Shown one piece after another: positions 8,017-16,877 of a DNA stretch of 45,140 nt. The notes beneath the pieces are model-generated. The model did no database searches and had not been told where the DNA came from. It saw nothing but the letters and a program-made list of their open reading frames with translations. This stretch comes from Acidobacteriota bacterium (lineage in GTDB: Bacteria; Acidobacteriota; Terriglobia; Terriglobales; Acidobacteriaceae): positions 1-45,140 of the forward strand of contig QIAN01000013.1 of assembly GCA_003225005.1 (NCBI GenBank), written 5' to 3'. The stretch's first letter is position 1. The number at the start of each line of letters is the position of its first letter. The position numbers and the translations under genes were made by a program.

Positions 8017-9342
8017 CTATATCGGGCGCACCAGTCCCAGTTTCGTTGCCCGCGTGTTGCGAACCAGGAACAGCACGAGAATCATTCCTATGAACGGCAC
8101 AAGTCCCGCCACGATGATGATCGTGTCGAAGGAGTGCGTGGCCAGCGATTGATTTGCATCGGAGAAGTAACCGACTAATTTGAATGCAATGATTGTCCCG
8201 ATGCCCGCGCTCATGCCGCTAAGTCCACTGACCGAGGCCACGGAGTCGCTCCGGTAGAGGTCGGAAGGCAATACGTTCGCAATCGTCGAGAACGCGGCAT
8301 AGCAAAATGTCGCCAGAGCAAAAAGAAGAGTGATCAGCGCAAGGTTGACGGTAACGACCGTCGGTATCAGCAAAGTCACTCCGATCCCGCCGAAAACCAC
8401 AAGAGCCTTACGGGCTGCGCCCAGCGTCCAGCCGCGCCTAATCAGATATCCGGACGTCGCTCCCCCGAAGAAATTACCGAGATCGGCGGCGATGAAGGGG
8501 ATCCAGATTGCAATCAATCCGCTCTTAAGCGAAATCCCTTTCGCTACCAGATAGATCGGAAACCAGTCTGCAATGAAGAACCAAACGGGATCGGTGAAAG
8601 ATTTCGCGATAATCACTCCCCAGGTCTGCGGTAGCTTCAAGAGATCGACCCATCGGGAACGAGGCTTTTCGAGGAAGGCATCGGGATCGGCCGCATCCGC
8701 GAGAATCATTTGCCGCTCTTCGTCGCTCACTCGTGGGTGATCCTTGGGCGAGTGGTAACAGCGGCGCCAGATCAGCAGCCACACGAAACCCAGCATTCCT
8801 GGAATTGCAAACGCGGGGCGCCATCCCCAATGGTTGTAGATTGCGAACACGATAAAGGGTGCAACCGCTCCTCCAATCGATGAACCGCTGTCGAACAACG
8901 CTGTGGCGAGAGCTCGCTCACGTTTCGGAAACCACTCCGAAACGGCCTTTGTCGCACCCGGCCAGTTAGCGGATTCGCCAGCGCCCAGAAGAAATCTGAA
9001 GGTCGCGAAACTGTAGAACCCACTGGCTAAAGAAGTGGCCATCGAAACGATCGAGTACCAGAGGACAGAAAGGGTCAGCCCTCGCCGGGTGCCGACGCGA
9101 TCCATCAGCCTTCCGCATACGCTCTGGCCAATCGAGTACGCAATGCGAAAGCCGATGAGCAAATTCGCGTAGTCCGAATTCGTCCAGTGGTAGAGATGTT
9201 TGAGGTATGGCGAGAGCAGGGACAGGGTCTGGCGGTCGATGTAGTTGATGACCGTCGACGCAAACAGCAGCGCACCGATCCACCAGCGCAAGTTGCGAAT
9301 GGGCCGCACGTTCAGCTCAGTGACTTGCGCAGATGCAGGCAT
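8017..9342 (-). CDS. MFS transporter, hexuronate/ACS-type
   Basis: 441 residues with 12 predicted membrane segments. The anion:cation symporter signature of hexuronate/glucarate carriers is visible: NYIDRQTLSLLSPYL in TM1, GRLMDRVGTRRG in the loop 2-3 region, and FRFLLGAGESANWPGATKAV in TM4, followed by WFPKRERALATALF. ExuT-type relatives import glucuronate or galacturonate with protons. It is the last gene of a minus-strand run (14695 down to 8017), 11 nt behind nagB. With the lyase and NagB it supports uptake of uronic-acid or aminosugar products. The family call is strong; the substrate is inferred. Confidence 0.85.
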   Translation of the reverse strand: MPASAQVTELNVRPIRNLRWWIGALLFASTVINYIDRQTLSLLSPYLKHLYHWTNSDYANLLIGFRIAYSIGQSVCGRLMDRVGTRRGLTLSVLWYSIVSMATSLASGFYSFATFRFLLGAGESANWPGATKAVSEWFPKRERALATALFDSGSSIGGAVAPFIVFAIYNHWGWRPAFAIPGMLGFVWLLIWRRCYHSPKDHPRVSDEERQMILADAADPDAFLEKPRSRWVDLLKLPQTWGVIIAKSFTDPVWFFIADWFPIYLVAKGISLKSGLIAIWIPFIAADLGNFFGGATSGYLIRRGWTLGAARKALVVFGGIGVTLLIPTVVTVNLALITLLFALATFCYAAFSTIANVLPSDLYRSDSVASVSGLSGMSAGIGTIIAFKLVGYFSDANQSLATHSFDTIIIVAGLVPFIGMILVLFLVRNTRATKLGLVRPI

Positions 9343-9353
9343 ACTTTGCCAAA

Positions 9354-10115
9354 TTATGGCGCGGTGGAAACCTCCGGACGTAAGAGCGCAGCCGAATCCG
9401 TGTCGAGGTAGATAGTAGCATTGGGGTGGTTCCGCAGAATCGACGCCGGCATCATGGGGCTGATCTCCCCTTCAAGGCACGCCTTTACCGCACGTGCTTT
9501 CCGCGTGTCCGGGACGACCACGATGATCTCCTTGGAGCACAAGATTTGCCGCACGGACATTGAAATCGCTTTCTTAGGGACATCCGTCAACTTCGAAAAC
9601 CAACCTTCATTCACCTGCTGCTGGCGGCATGCCTCGTCGAGATCAACGATGAGGTACGGGTCAGCGACCTGAAAATCCGCGGGCGGATCGTTAAACGCGA
9701 GGTGCCCATTCTCTCCGATTCCGGCAAAGAGAATATCCACTGGCTTCGACTGGAGTTCGGTCCCAATTTTTGTAACCGCCCCTTGTGGATCGCCATCACC
9801 GTCCAGCAGGTGATACCTGGTGATTCCGGCTTTGTGAATCAATCTCTCGAAGAGATAGTTGCGAAAACTGGCTGGATGGGTAGAAGGCAGACCAACGTAT
9901 TCGTCCAAATGAAAAACCTCGACCCGGCTCCAATCGATGCCGGGCGCGCTGGTCAACGCAGCCAGGAATTCAAACTGAGATGCCCCAGTGGCGGCTACCA
10001 GACGGGCGCTTCCTTGATCGCCCAGCGTCCGCCGGAGAGAGCGCGCGGCATGATCGGCTGCTGCCTGGCCCAAAGAGTACTTGTCTGCAAGAATTTCTAT
10101 TTTAGATTGCAACAC
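9354..10115 (-). CDS. nagB: Glucosamine-6-phosphate deaminase
   Basis: 253 residues, close to the family's usual about 260. It starts at GTG 10115 and no better in-frame start is visible. The NagB fold is clear: a TGASQFEFL phosphate loop, [20 protein letters not shown] with the conserved Asp-Glu pair, and [13 protein letters not shown] with the catalytic region. It converts GlcN-6-P to fructose-6-P and ammonia in the cytoplasm, linking amino-sugar degradation to glycolysis. No NagA deacetylase is in the window, although the AgaS-type pseudogene belongs to the same chemistry. A TAAACGAA motif lies just upstream (minus strand, 10119-10129). Some relatives act on other amino-sugar phosphates. 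Confidence 0.88.
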   Translation of the reverse strand: MLQSKIEILADKYSLGQAAADHAARSLRRTLGDQGSARLVAATGASQFEFLAALTSAPGIDWSRVEVFHLDEYVGLPSTHPASFRNYLFERLIHKAGITRYHLLDGDGDPQGAVTKIGTELQSKPVDILFAGIGENGHLAFNDPPADFQVADPYLIVDLDEACRQQQVNEGWFSKLTDVPKKAISMSVRQILCSKEIIVVVPDTRKARAVKACLEGEISPMMPASILRNHPNATIYLDTDSAALLRPEVSTAP

Positions 10116-10214
10116 CGGGTTCGTTTAGCCTCGTCATTTCCTAGTTCATGTTTCTAAGTGCAACTCGTACGTTGTGCCCGCTGATTCGATCGCTTGTCAC
10201 CGATTGCAACTGGG

Positions 10215-10847
10215 TCATTGGACCAACGGCACAGCTTCGGCGTGTGCCATGCGCGTGAAGTGGTACGCCGGCATCCGGTCAGGGAGCAGCAGTGCCTTCT
10301 GAAAACCCCTGGTCCGCTTCCATTCCGTAAACACGATCAACGTTTCCCACGACCACCGAGGCGCTGCGGTCTCAACGCTCCTGGAGGAGTCGGCATTGTT
10401 ATGGAAGGCGACTTCGACCGGCGACATGCTCACCCAGTTGTGGGAAACAGGAAAGTTAAACTCGGTGCCGAAAGCCGCCCAAGCCCCGCGATAGCCGACC
10501 ACCGCCTTCTTAATGGAGGTGTTGGCGTAGAACATCGACTGCCCCGAGATTTTGTCAACGCAGGTGTAAAGGTGCCCGCCAATGTCAGGCAGCGCGGAGC
10601 ATTTCAAGTATTCGTTTTCCAGATAGATGGCGCGCCAGTCGTGATTCACGCGGCGGCTGGTCAGATTCTCCCGCAGAACATACGGATAGTTGAACTTGTT
10701 GTTCGTGAACTGGTCGAACGGAGGATTCGGATCGGGCATCCCCTCTTCGTAGGTGGGCAGGACGAGCGTCCCTTCCCACACGGGCACCTGGGCCCGCGAC
10801 AGAGTTGCCAAGATCAGGACGACAAAGAGATTGAAATAGCGTCGCAT
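10215..10847 (-). pseudogene. DUF5107-domain protein, truncated and frameshifted
   Basis: The 210-codon frame starts with a signal peptide (MRRYFNLFVVLILATLSRAQ). It matches the N-terminal DUF5107 region (LPTYEEGMPDPNPPFDQF, PYVLRENLT, LENEYLKCSALPDIGGHLYT, AAFGTEFNFPVSHNW). After about residue 150 the expected sequence continues in another frame (readable as VVVGNVDRVYGM near 10345), so a frameshift occurred there. A large 3' deletion removed the rest; relatives have TPR repeats and run to roughly 1000 residues. The last 55 residues are therefore out-of-frame read-through. The start codon is immediately next to the amidohydrolase stop. The cellular role of DUF5107 proteins is not known to me; they co-occur with sugar utilisation genes. 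Confidence 0.75.
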
Positions 10848-12044
10848 CTAGATTCGCAATATCCGGGCGGAGTTCTCGTAGTACACCTTTTTAAGGATCG
10901 TCTCCGGCAGTCCAATCCCGTAAATTCTCCAGCGGCCCTGCGGCGGGATTTTGGCTGGAGCGTAGTCGAAGTATTCGTCTTCGGTTTCCAGAAAGCGAAA
11001 ATAGATTTCATACAGATTGTCGTTGAATACCTGCTGCGGGAACTCGTCACCATGCGGGGTCGCGTCGGTGGCGAACAGAATCCGGTCCTGATATTTATCG
11101 AAGAACTTGCCCGCAGTCCTCGGCTGGCGTCCGAGTTCTCCGATGCGCGCCGCGAGGTCGACGAACATGTTCGGATAGCGGTCGAGATTCTCCGACACGT
11201 TTTGCAAATCTTCCGCGAAGTTCCCTACGTGGAGCACGACAAACTGCGTCTTTGGGTGCCGAGCGATGACGCGGTTGCGAGCCGCAATCAACTCGTCATT
11301 ACTGGGGAAGTCCCCGCCATGGAACGACCAGTCCGGATGATTATTCAGTTCCTCGTAACGCTCATTGAAACGATCGGTGGGCGTAAAGAATGCGATCGGA
11401 TCCGAAATATGAATCGCCACCGGAAGATTAAGCTGGCCACAGGCGTCCCACATGGGATCAAAACGCGCGTCATCAATTTTCACCAGCGAACCCGAGGTTA
11501 TGTTTTCACGGAGATAGAGTCCCAACGTTTTGAGAATCTTCAAACCTCGTCCGCCGTCGCGATGCGCTTGCTCGATGGCCTGTGCCTGCCGCTTGGGGTA
11601 ATCCGGTTGCTTGAAGCGGGAATAGAAGGGCTCGGTGAAGGTGTAAAAACGGCCGGGATAGGCACGGTCGTATTTGGCTACGGCTTCGGCAAGACCATGA
11701 TCGTAGCCACCAGTCAGGTTGACCATAGCCCGAATGTTCTTGCGGTCCATCACCGCCAGCAGTTCTTGGGGAGTTCCCAGGTACTCGCGATCGGGCGAGA
11801 GTTCCACACCGTTCTCCGATTTTGTCGAGCCGGAGATGTGCGTATGAAAGTCGATGAGTGGAAATCTCGAACGATCGACGCGGGACTCGTGCACGTGGAG
11901 CATACTTCTTGGCTCGTACTGCGAAAGCTCCAAGGGCGCGGCATGCGCCTCGTTCCCGGCCGTAACACCGGCGGCCCTGCCTACTCGCATTCCAGACCCT
12001 GCCACCAGACCCATTCCGTACAGCCATTGGCGCCGATTGATCAC
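10848..12044 (-). CDS. Tat-exported amidohydrolase family protein
   Basis: 398 residues starting MINRRQWLYGMGLVAGSGM, a twin-arginine-like signal (one Arg pair, then Gln-Trp). It belongs to the amidohydrolase-2 group of metal-dependent TIM barrels: metal-binding HxH in IDFHTHISG near residue 67, later ligands in VAIHISDP and VLHVGNFAED, and the catalytic Asp in FATDATP. The group includes decarboxylases and lactonases, such as fucono- or galacto-lactone hydrolases, so sugar-lactone hydrolysis is possible but not shown. It follows the Asp-box protein by 13 nt and directly precedes the DUF5107 pseudogene, so it is part of one minus-strand operon. An export signal on this fold is less common and suggests an extracytoplasmic role. 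Confidence 0.75.
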   Translation of the reverse strand: MINRRQWLYGMGLVAGSGMRVGRAAGVTAGNEAHAAPLELSQYEPRSMLHVHESRVDRSRFPLIDFHTHISGSTKSENGVELSPDREYLGTPQELLAVMDRKNIRAMVNLTGGYDHGLAEAVAKYDRAYPGRFYTFTEPFYSRFKQPDYPKRQAQAIEQAHRDGGRGLKILKTLGLYLRENITSGSLVKIDDARFDPMWDACGQLNLPVAIHISDPIAFFTPTDRFNERYEELNNHPDWSFHGGDFPSNDELIAARNRVIARHPKTQFVVLHVGNFAEDLQNVSENLDRYPNMFVDLAARIGELGRQPRTAGKFFDKYQDRILFATDATPHGDEFPQQVFNDNLYEIYFRFLETEDEYFDYAPAKIPPQGRWRIYGIGLPETILKKVYYENSARILRI

Positions 12045-12057
12045 CTAGCTCCTCCGG

Positions 12058-14310
12058 CTATTGCCCAGGATCGAGCACTGGCGTGGCGATGTCCGCGCCT
12101 CTCTGTTGCTCATTGATCGCACCATGCCAGACACTTCCGCCGAACGTCGTGATGTAGACCTCATCGTGGTGCAGCGGATCGGGAATCACTCTATGCCCCC
12201 ACTTGAAGTTAAATCCGGGAATGCGGGTCCAGTGCAGCCCGCGGTCTGCCGATCGCCAGGCCGACGATTCAAAGCCCGCCGCGTACAGCACATTGGGGTC
12301 TTGCGGATCAATGCCGACGTCGTAAATATGGCGATCCTTGTCGAGCACTTGCTTCCAGTCCTTGCCGCCGTTCTCCGAGAGAAACACCCCTCCGCCGTCT
12401 CCGTGTTCTCCGGTCGCTCGAGCCCAGGCAGCGAGGTAAAGACGATCGGGCGACTCTGGATCGATGGCGAGGCCATTCGGTCCGTTCGTTCCCTCAGGCA
12501 ACGAAACGGGCAGCCAGTGCTCTGCTCCGTCGGTCGACCGGTACAGAGCACCATCGCCGGCATTGCCGATGCTTCCATCCTCCGACCGGCGCGCGATCAC
12601 AACGTAGAGCGTCCCAATCGAGCTTCGCGCTAACCGCCACGCGAACGGCTCTTCTTGCGTGAACCCATTGTTCTTCAGGGCCCAGGTGCGGCCACCGTCT
12701 GAACTTTTGTAAGCTCCGCGGCCAAAACCGGCTACGTACAATACACGCGCATTCACCCGGCTGGTGGGATCGAGCAGAATATGGGTCGACGCTGTCTCGT
12801 CCATCCCGGTATTCGACTTGGTCCAGTTCTTGCCGCCGTCATCACTGGTGCAGACGCCACCTTTGTAAGTCAGCACTGAGTTATGTCGCCACATCTTAGG
12901 ACGAGGAAGATCATGAGTGTAGCTGTTGACGCTCCACATCCGGCCCCGCACCTTGGGGTCGAAGACGATCCAATACGTGGTGTTCATCCATTCTCTGGGC
13001 ACTCCGGCCGTTGAACTGGTCCATGAGACGCCACCGTCTTCGCTGCGGAAGAGTCCGATATCGGTGTAGGTGATGAACTGGCGTTTTGGATCGAACGGAT
13101 CGAAGTGAATTCCGTAGCTCGTGGTGACATCGAGACCGAGGCTGGTCCAGCCCGCGTCATTTACTCTGCGTGAATAGACCGCTGCCCACGTTGCGCCTCC
13201 GTCAGCCGTCCGCATGGTTCTTCCGAGGTCCGTACCATAGGCCAGATTGGCGTCCTGTTGAGCTACCGTAAGGTTTAGAGGATTTTCTCCCCAACCTGGC
13301 CCGAAGCGCTCGGTGATCCAGTTGTCATTCACGTTCTTCGCCGCCACGTCGGATTCTTTCCAAACTAACTGCCAGCCAGCGCCCGAGTTAGTGCACTTGG
13401 CCACGCCCATCCAGGACTTTCCATCTAGCGTCAGATGATCGTAGGAGACATAAGCCGTCTCCGGATGACGCAGACTGGTAGCGATGGCGCGCACTTTCGC
13501 TCCCTCACCCGGCAGATCACTCTTGCTCCAGTTTGCGCCTCCATCCTTCGAGACAAAAATTCCCTGCTCCGAAGTGACATAAATGGTCGGCTGCGCGCCC
13601 GAACCAAAGCCCAGGGAAATATCCGACGCAGCCGCAGGCAGCGGGAGACTGCGCACGCCTTCCGCGCCAGTCACAGCGACCGTGTGATAGCTTGCCAGAA
13701 ATAGCGTCCTTGCGTCTGCCGGGGAATGCGGGTCAACCCAAATCCGGCGAGGAAGATCCGGCAGGCTCGCCTGTTTTTGCCAACTCTTTCCATAGTCGCG
13801 CGAAGTGAAGAGGGTGGGACTATTCTTCGTGCCGGCGGCCGCATAGAGAACCTGTGAGTTGGAGGAATCGACCGCTAAGGCCGCGATCGTGCTCAATGGA
13901 TCTGGATCGGCTAGGATCTGCTCGTCGGAATGATCCGAATTCATCTTGATGCCCTTCACCGCGGAAGGACTGGGATAAACAAGATTCCAGTGTTCGCCGC
14001 CATCCGTGCTACGCCACAAACCCGTTGCATGGGCGTACATGGTCTTTGGATCCAGCGGGTCGAAGACAAAGAAATTCACGACGCCGCGCAGATTGAACAT
14101 GCGCCAGGTACGTCCCCCGTCGTGGGTGATATAAGAGCCCGTCATGTCGCAGGAGACCAGCACGGTATTGGAGTCATGAGGACTGATGGTGGGATTGAAC
14201 ATGGCCCCACCGCCGCCCGGTCCGATGACGCGGAAGTTTCCCGGGCGATCGCCAAAAGCGCCGACGGCGCACAGTACGACCAGAATTGCGAAAAGAATAC
14301 GAAGCTTCAT
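12058..14310 (-). CDS. Secreted Asp-box beta-propeller glycosidase-like protein
   Basis: 750 residues with a Sec signal peptide (MKLRILFAILVVLCAVGAFG). I count eleven Asp-box motifs (S-x-D-G-G-x-x-W type): HDGGRTW, TDGGEHW, RDYGKSW, KDGGANW, ADGGATW, EDGGVSW, DDGGKNW, SDGGRTW, TDGAEHW, ENGGKDW and ADRGLHW. This arrangement is seen in GH74-like xyloglucanases, sialidases and VPS10-type tandem propellers, and spans the whole protein as two seven-bladed propellers would. I cannot fix the catalytic acids, so the activity (endo-glucanase, sialidase or a binding role) is open. It starts 7 nt after the stop of the receptor pseudogene, consistent with a former receptor/outer-surface protein operon. 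Confidence 0.8.
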   Translation of the reverse strand: MKLRILFAILVVLCAVGAFGDRPGNFRVIGPGGGGAMFNPTISPHDSNTVLVSCDMTGSYITHDGGRTWRMFNLRGVVNFFVFDPLDPKTMYAHATGLWRSTDGGEHWNLVYPSPSAVKGIKMNSDHSDEQILADPDPLSTIAALAVDSSNSQVLYAAAGTKNSPTLFTSRDYGKSWQKQASLPDLPRRIWVDPHSPADARTLFLASYHTVAVTGAEGVRSLPLPAAASDISLGFGSGAQPTIYVTSEQGIFVSKDGGANWSKSDLPGEGAKVRAIATSLRHPETAYVSYDHLTLDGKSWMGVAKCTNSGAGWQLVWKESDVAAKNVNDNWITERFGPGWGENPLNLTVAQQDANLAYGTDLGRTMRTADGGATWAAVYSRRVNDAGWTSLGLDVTTSYGIHFDPFDPKRQFITYTDIGLFRSEDGGVSWTSSTAGVPREWMNTTYWIVFDPKVRGRMWSVNSYTHDLPRPKMWRHNSVLTYKGGVCTSDDGGKNWTKSNTGMDETASTHILLDPTSRVNARVLYVAGFGRGAYKSSDGGRTWALKNNGFTQEEPFAWRLARSSIGTLYVVIARRSEDGSIGNAGDGALYRSTDGAEHWLPVSLPEGTNGPNGLAIDPESPDRLYLAAWARATGEHGDGGGVFLSENGGKDWKQVLDKDRHIYDVGIDPQDPNVLYAAGFESSAWRSADRGLHWTRIPGFNFKWGHRVIPDPLHHDEVYITTFGGSVWHGAINEQQRGADIATPVLDPGQ

Positions 14311-14316
14311 CGGTGC

Positions 14317-14695
14317 CTACTGATGTTGACCGTGGAGTGCTGCGGCATCGGCCACTCGATTCACAACGACATTGAACTCGCCGAGAAAAGCAAAGGGACC
14401 GCCACCGCCGCCGTAATCACCGTCAGGCGAGAGCAGGGGGTGATTGAATATATTGTCCACGTCCGCGCGGAAGGAAGCGATGAACCGCTCACCCAAGTGG
14501 AAGTTCTTGTGGACGCCCAAATTCACGCCCCAGGTGCCGGGACCATACAACAGGTTCCGCTTGGCGATCTGAGGATTGTCAAACACGTCAACTCCCAAGG
14601 GTGGAAGGGCGAACTTGCCCGAACATTAACTGGGCGGAGCCCAAAGCTGTTAGCAGGGTGAGAAATAGCGTAAAGCTCTTCACCGACTTCATCAT
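14317..14695 (-). pseudogene. TonB-dependent receptor with internal deletion
   Basis: The 5' end encodes a clean signal peptide, MMKSVKSFTLFLTLLTAL then GSAQLMFGQ, from ATG 14695 with a GGGGGGAG ribosome-binding site. After VRP the frame stops at TGA. The other frame gives the last about 93 residues of an outer-membrane receptor (NLLYGPGTWGVNLGVHKNF, then FRADVDNIFNHPLLS), typical of large acidobacterial carboxypeptidase-regulatory-domain receptors. Everything between, normally about 900-1000 residues (plug plus most of the barrel), is gone. The receptor would have imported the oligosaccharides released by the neighbouring enzymes. A single deletion that joined the two ends out of frame explains the structure. 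Confidence 0.75.
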
Positions 14696-14899
14696 AATGC
14701 TCCCCCCCAAAAAATTGCGGTGAGTTTTCTGTCGATGAGCTTTTATCATACTTGAATACTAAAAGTAAACAAAGAATAGGAAATGAAGAAAAATGAAGAA
14801 ACAAAAGCCAAGAGGTGCCGGCCCCCCCCAACTCCTCCGAGCTGCCTCGTACACGGGCTCGGACGTTACCCCTCAGTTTTCAGAGTACAGAGCGAAGGT
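14696..14899. promoter_or_regulatory. Leader region of the receptor operon with operator-like motif
   Basis: About 200 nt between the AgaS-type pseudogene stop and the receptor pseudogene start. It contains AAGTAAACAAAG (14763-14774), a match to the motif shared by several promoters of the block. Next to it is an A/G-rich run with repeated ATGAAGAAA-like units (14783-14802). No gene is visible. I cannot place the promoter. Confidence 0.35.
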
Positions 14900-15988
14900 C
14901 TAAACCACCCGACGGATAACCCGTCTTCGAAAGGCGAATCCGGGCGCAATCCCTCGCCAAGGCAGCGAAAAAAAGCCGAGAGTTGCCCGGCAATGACACA
15001 GATCTCCGTAGAGTCTTCGTCTCCTAAGCGACTCAAGCCCTGGCACTCGATCGCCACGTCATGGCCCCGGATCAGTTCGACCGGTATATCTTCGCCAATA
15101 ACCACCTTCAGGAGTCCCAGCCCTTTTCGATCCAGTTCACCCAACAGGTCGGTTTCGTAGGCCCGCAGCGTCGGATCTGAAGACAAGAAGCACATCACCA
15201 GAGTGCCTTGGTGCACGTAGCTCATTAGGACCGTGGCGGAGGCCAAGGTAGCTCTCACACATGGTGCTGACCCGGCCCGCTGTCATTTCCAGCATTTTGA
15301 ATGCAGCTTCGCGTGCTCCAGCAAAATGCGAACCGCTGCCCAGGAACAGGACACGCTGAAAAGGGGCCTTCGCCACCTCAGCCAGCGTCCCAAGATGCTC
15401 ATGTATTAGTTCCGAGGCTATCCCGTCCCACCAGCCCCAGGAAGCGCGCGGCCAGCACCAGGTTTGTGAAGCTGCTCGTCATCACCAGACTCTTGTCGTT
15501 CGTAGGCTCGTCGAGCGTGATTGCCTTCACCTTGGGATCATCCTGGAAGGTGGTCGCCAGTTTCCCGGGCGGTTACGTCTCAGCACCAGATCACGCGCCA
15601 GCGACACCATCAATCCGGGTCTGCCGACGGCGAGAGCAGCGCTGCCGCGCGTAAGGAGCGTGCTTCCTGGGATGGCCCGGGTATGGACGTCGAGTTCCCT
15701 CTGCAGCACCATGCGCACGCCGTCGCCGGCATAGTCAGAGCTTCCCGAGCCAGAGAAGGTGAGGCTGGAAATCCCTTCGATTAAATGGGACAAGGCAGGC
15801 GCCGATTGCTGGATTAACTCGCCCGTACGTATCCACATCGAGGGTTGCTGGCAGATTTCTCGGAGCGTATGGAAATGGCCTAGCCGGTGCTGCTCTTCCG
15901 GGCTTCGCGCCAGCATTTCGGCCGCGATCGGCTGAGACTTGGAAAGCGTTTGCAACCAATCAGCTTGCGTGAAGGAGGAAACCGACAT
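14900..15988 (-). pseudogene. agaS: AgaS-type sugar isomerase/deaminase, multiply frameshifted
   Basis: The pieces align in order with SIS-domain AgaS/tagatose-6-phosphate isomerase-type proteins (about 390 residues). The N-terminus, 15988-15610, has FSGSGSSDYAGDG. The middle, about 15530-15410, in another frame, reads ITLDEPTNDKSLVMTSSFTN. A third piece, 15376-15245, reads VLFLGSGSHFAGAREAAFK and ESYLGLRHGP. The C-terminus, 15245-14900, reads MSYVHQGTLVMCFLSSDPT. Visible lesions are an internal loss after VSLAR, one extra base near 15240 (after RHGP), and a further one-base shift near 14925 before the original TAG at 14900. The enzyme would convert GalN-6-P or GlcN-6-P to a keto-sugar phosphate, so its loss leaves NagB alone for deamination. 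If the shifts were sequencing errors the gene could be whole, but the missing segment argues against that. Confidence 0.75.
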
Positions 15989-16123
15989 CAGACCGGGCCA
16001 GCTTTTTTCGATGCAATAAGAAAGAATTAGAAACGCATGGTAGAGTAAACGAAAGCAAAGTGATAATCAAATACTTTCCAGAATTCACAGAAGCCTCTAC
16101 CCGCGGGGCGCACAAGGCTGGAA
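15989..16123. promoter_or_regulatory. Divergent region, AgaS pseudogene / HAD phosphatase
   Basis: 135 nt without a gene. AGTAAACGAAAG at 16044-16055 is the clearest copy of the motif also found at 4378, 14763 and near 21190. It is followed by CAAAGTGATAAT, where GATAAT could serve as a -10 element for the plus-strand phosphatase gene. An operator overlapping that promoter is plausible but untested. Confidence 0.4.
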
Positions 16124-16825
16124 ATGACTGAAATTCATTGCAGCGGTGTTCTGTTTGATTTGGACGGTGTCTTGATCGATTCGACCCCTGCGGTTACGCG
16201 CGTCTGGCGGCAATGGGCCATGGAACACGGTTTTGATCCCGAGGAGGTTGTTGCGCGCGTCCACGGCCGGCCCAGTCTAGCCACGGTGCGGGAGTACTTA
16301 CCGAATGCTGACCACGCGGCGGAAAACCGCGAGATTGAGCGTCGCGAGATGCGGGACGCAGACGGAATCATAACCCTTCCCGGCGCCCGCGAATTGCTGC
16401 TGCAACTTCCAGCGAAGCGCTGGACGATTGCGACTTCCTGCACGCGATCGCTGGCTGAAGTCCGGCTGCGCGCGGCGGGTTTGCCGGTTCCAGAGCGGAT
16501 TGTAACCTCTACCGACGTGACGCTGGGCAAGCCGCATCCAGAACCGTTTCTGAAGGCCGCTACAAAGTTGGGCTTTCCCGCGTCTGAGTGCGTTGTCGTG
16601 GAAGATGTTCCGGCGGGGATCCGCGCCGGCAAGGCAGCTGGGGCTACGGTCATTGCCTTCCGCACCACCGTCGAAGAGGCAGAGTTGCGGCGCGCAGGTG
16701 CCGATTTTATCTTGAACAACTGCGCCGATGTCAGCGTCGCGCTCAACGCCGAGGGGTTGACCTTAATTCTCAACGGCACCCGCGTGGGAAATCAACGAGG
16801 TTCGCTGTTCTATAGTTCATCGTAG
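16124..16825 (+). CDS. HAD-family sugar phosphatase / phosphoglucomutase-like
   Basis: 233 residues. HAD motif I is LFDLDGVLIDS (nucleophile Asp and general-acid Asp). Motif II is in IATSCTRS, motif III Lys is in LGKPHPEPF, and motif IV acidic residues are in VVEDVPAGIRAGKAAG. A helical cap follows motif I, as in beta-phosphoglucomutase and the YfbT/GPP sugar-phosphatase group. The likely reaction is dephosphorylation of, or phosphate transfer on, a sugar phosphate in the cytoplasm. It is transcribed divergently from the AgaS-type pseudogene and sits 52 nt before a Tat-exported TIM-barrel gene. The last about 15 residues are non-conserved. The substrate is not predictable. Confidence 0.82.
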   Translation: MTEIHCSGVLFDLDGVLIDSTPAVTRVWRQWAMEHGFDPEEVVARVHGRPSLATVREYLPNADHAAENREIERREMRDADGIITLPGARELLLQLPAKRWTIATSCTRSLAEVRLRAAGLPVPERIVTSTDVTLGKPHPEPFLKAATKLGFPASECVVVEDVPAGIRAGKAAGATVIAFRTTVEEAELRRAGADFILNNCADVSVALNAEGLTLILNGTRVGNQRGSLFYSSS

Positions 16826-16877
16826 GATTTCGTTCTCGCCTTTTAACAAGATTCCGCCCCGAGAGGAAATCACGGAA

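Noticed and set aside
10194..12116. A 640-codon open frame on the plus strand
   Set aside because: It lies entirely antisense to the amidohydrolase and DUF5107 genes, which have clear motifs, signal peptides and operon spacing. Its translation has no recognisable domain. Long antisense frames are expected in GC-rich coding DNA.
14523..14831. Hydrophobic 102-codon frame on the minus strand (LLFLHFSSFPILCLLL)
   Set aside because: It spans the promoter region and the receptor signal peptide in another frame; the hydrophobic start comes from an A/G-rich operator-like stretch read antisense.
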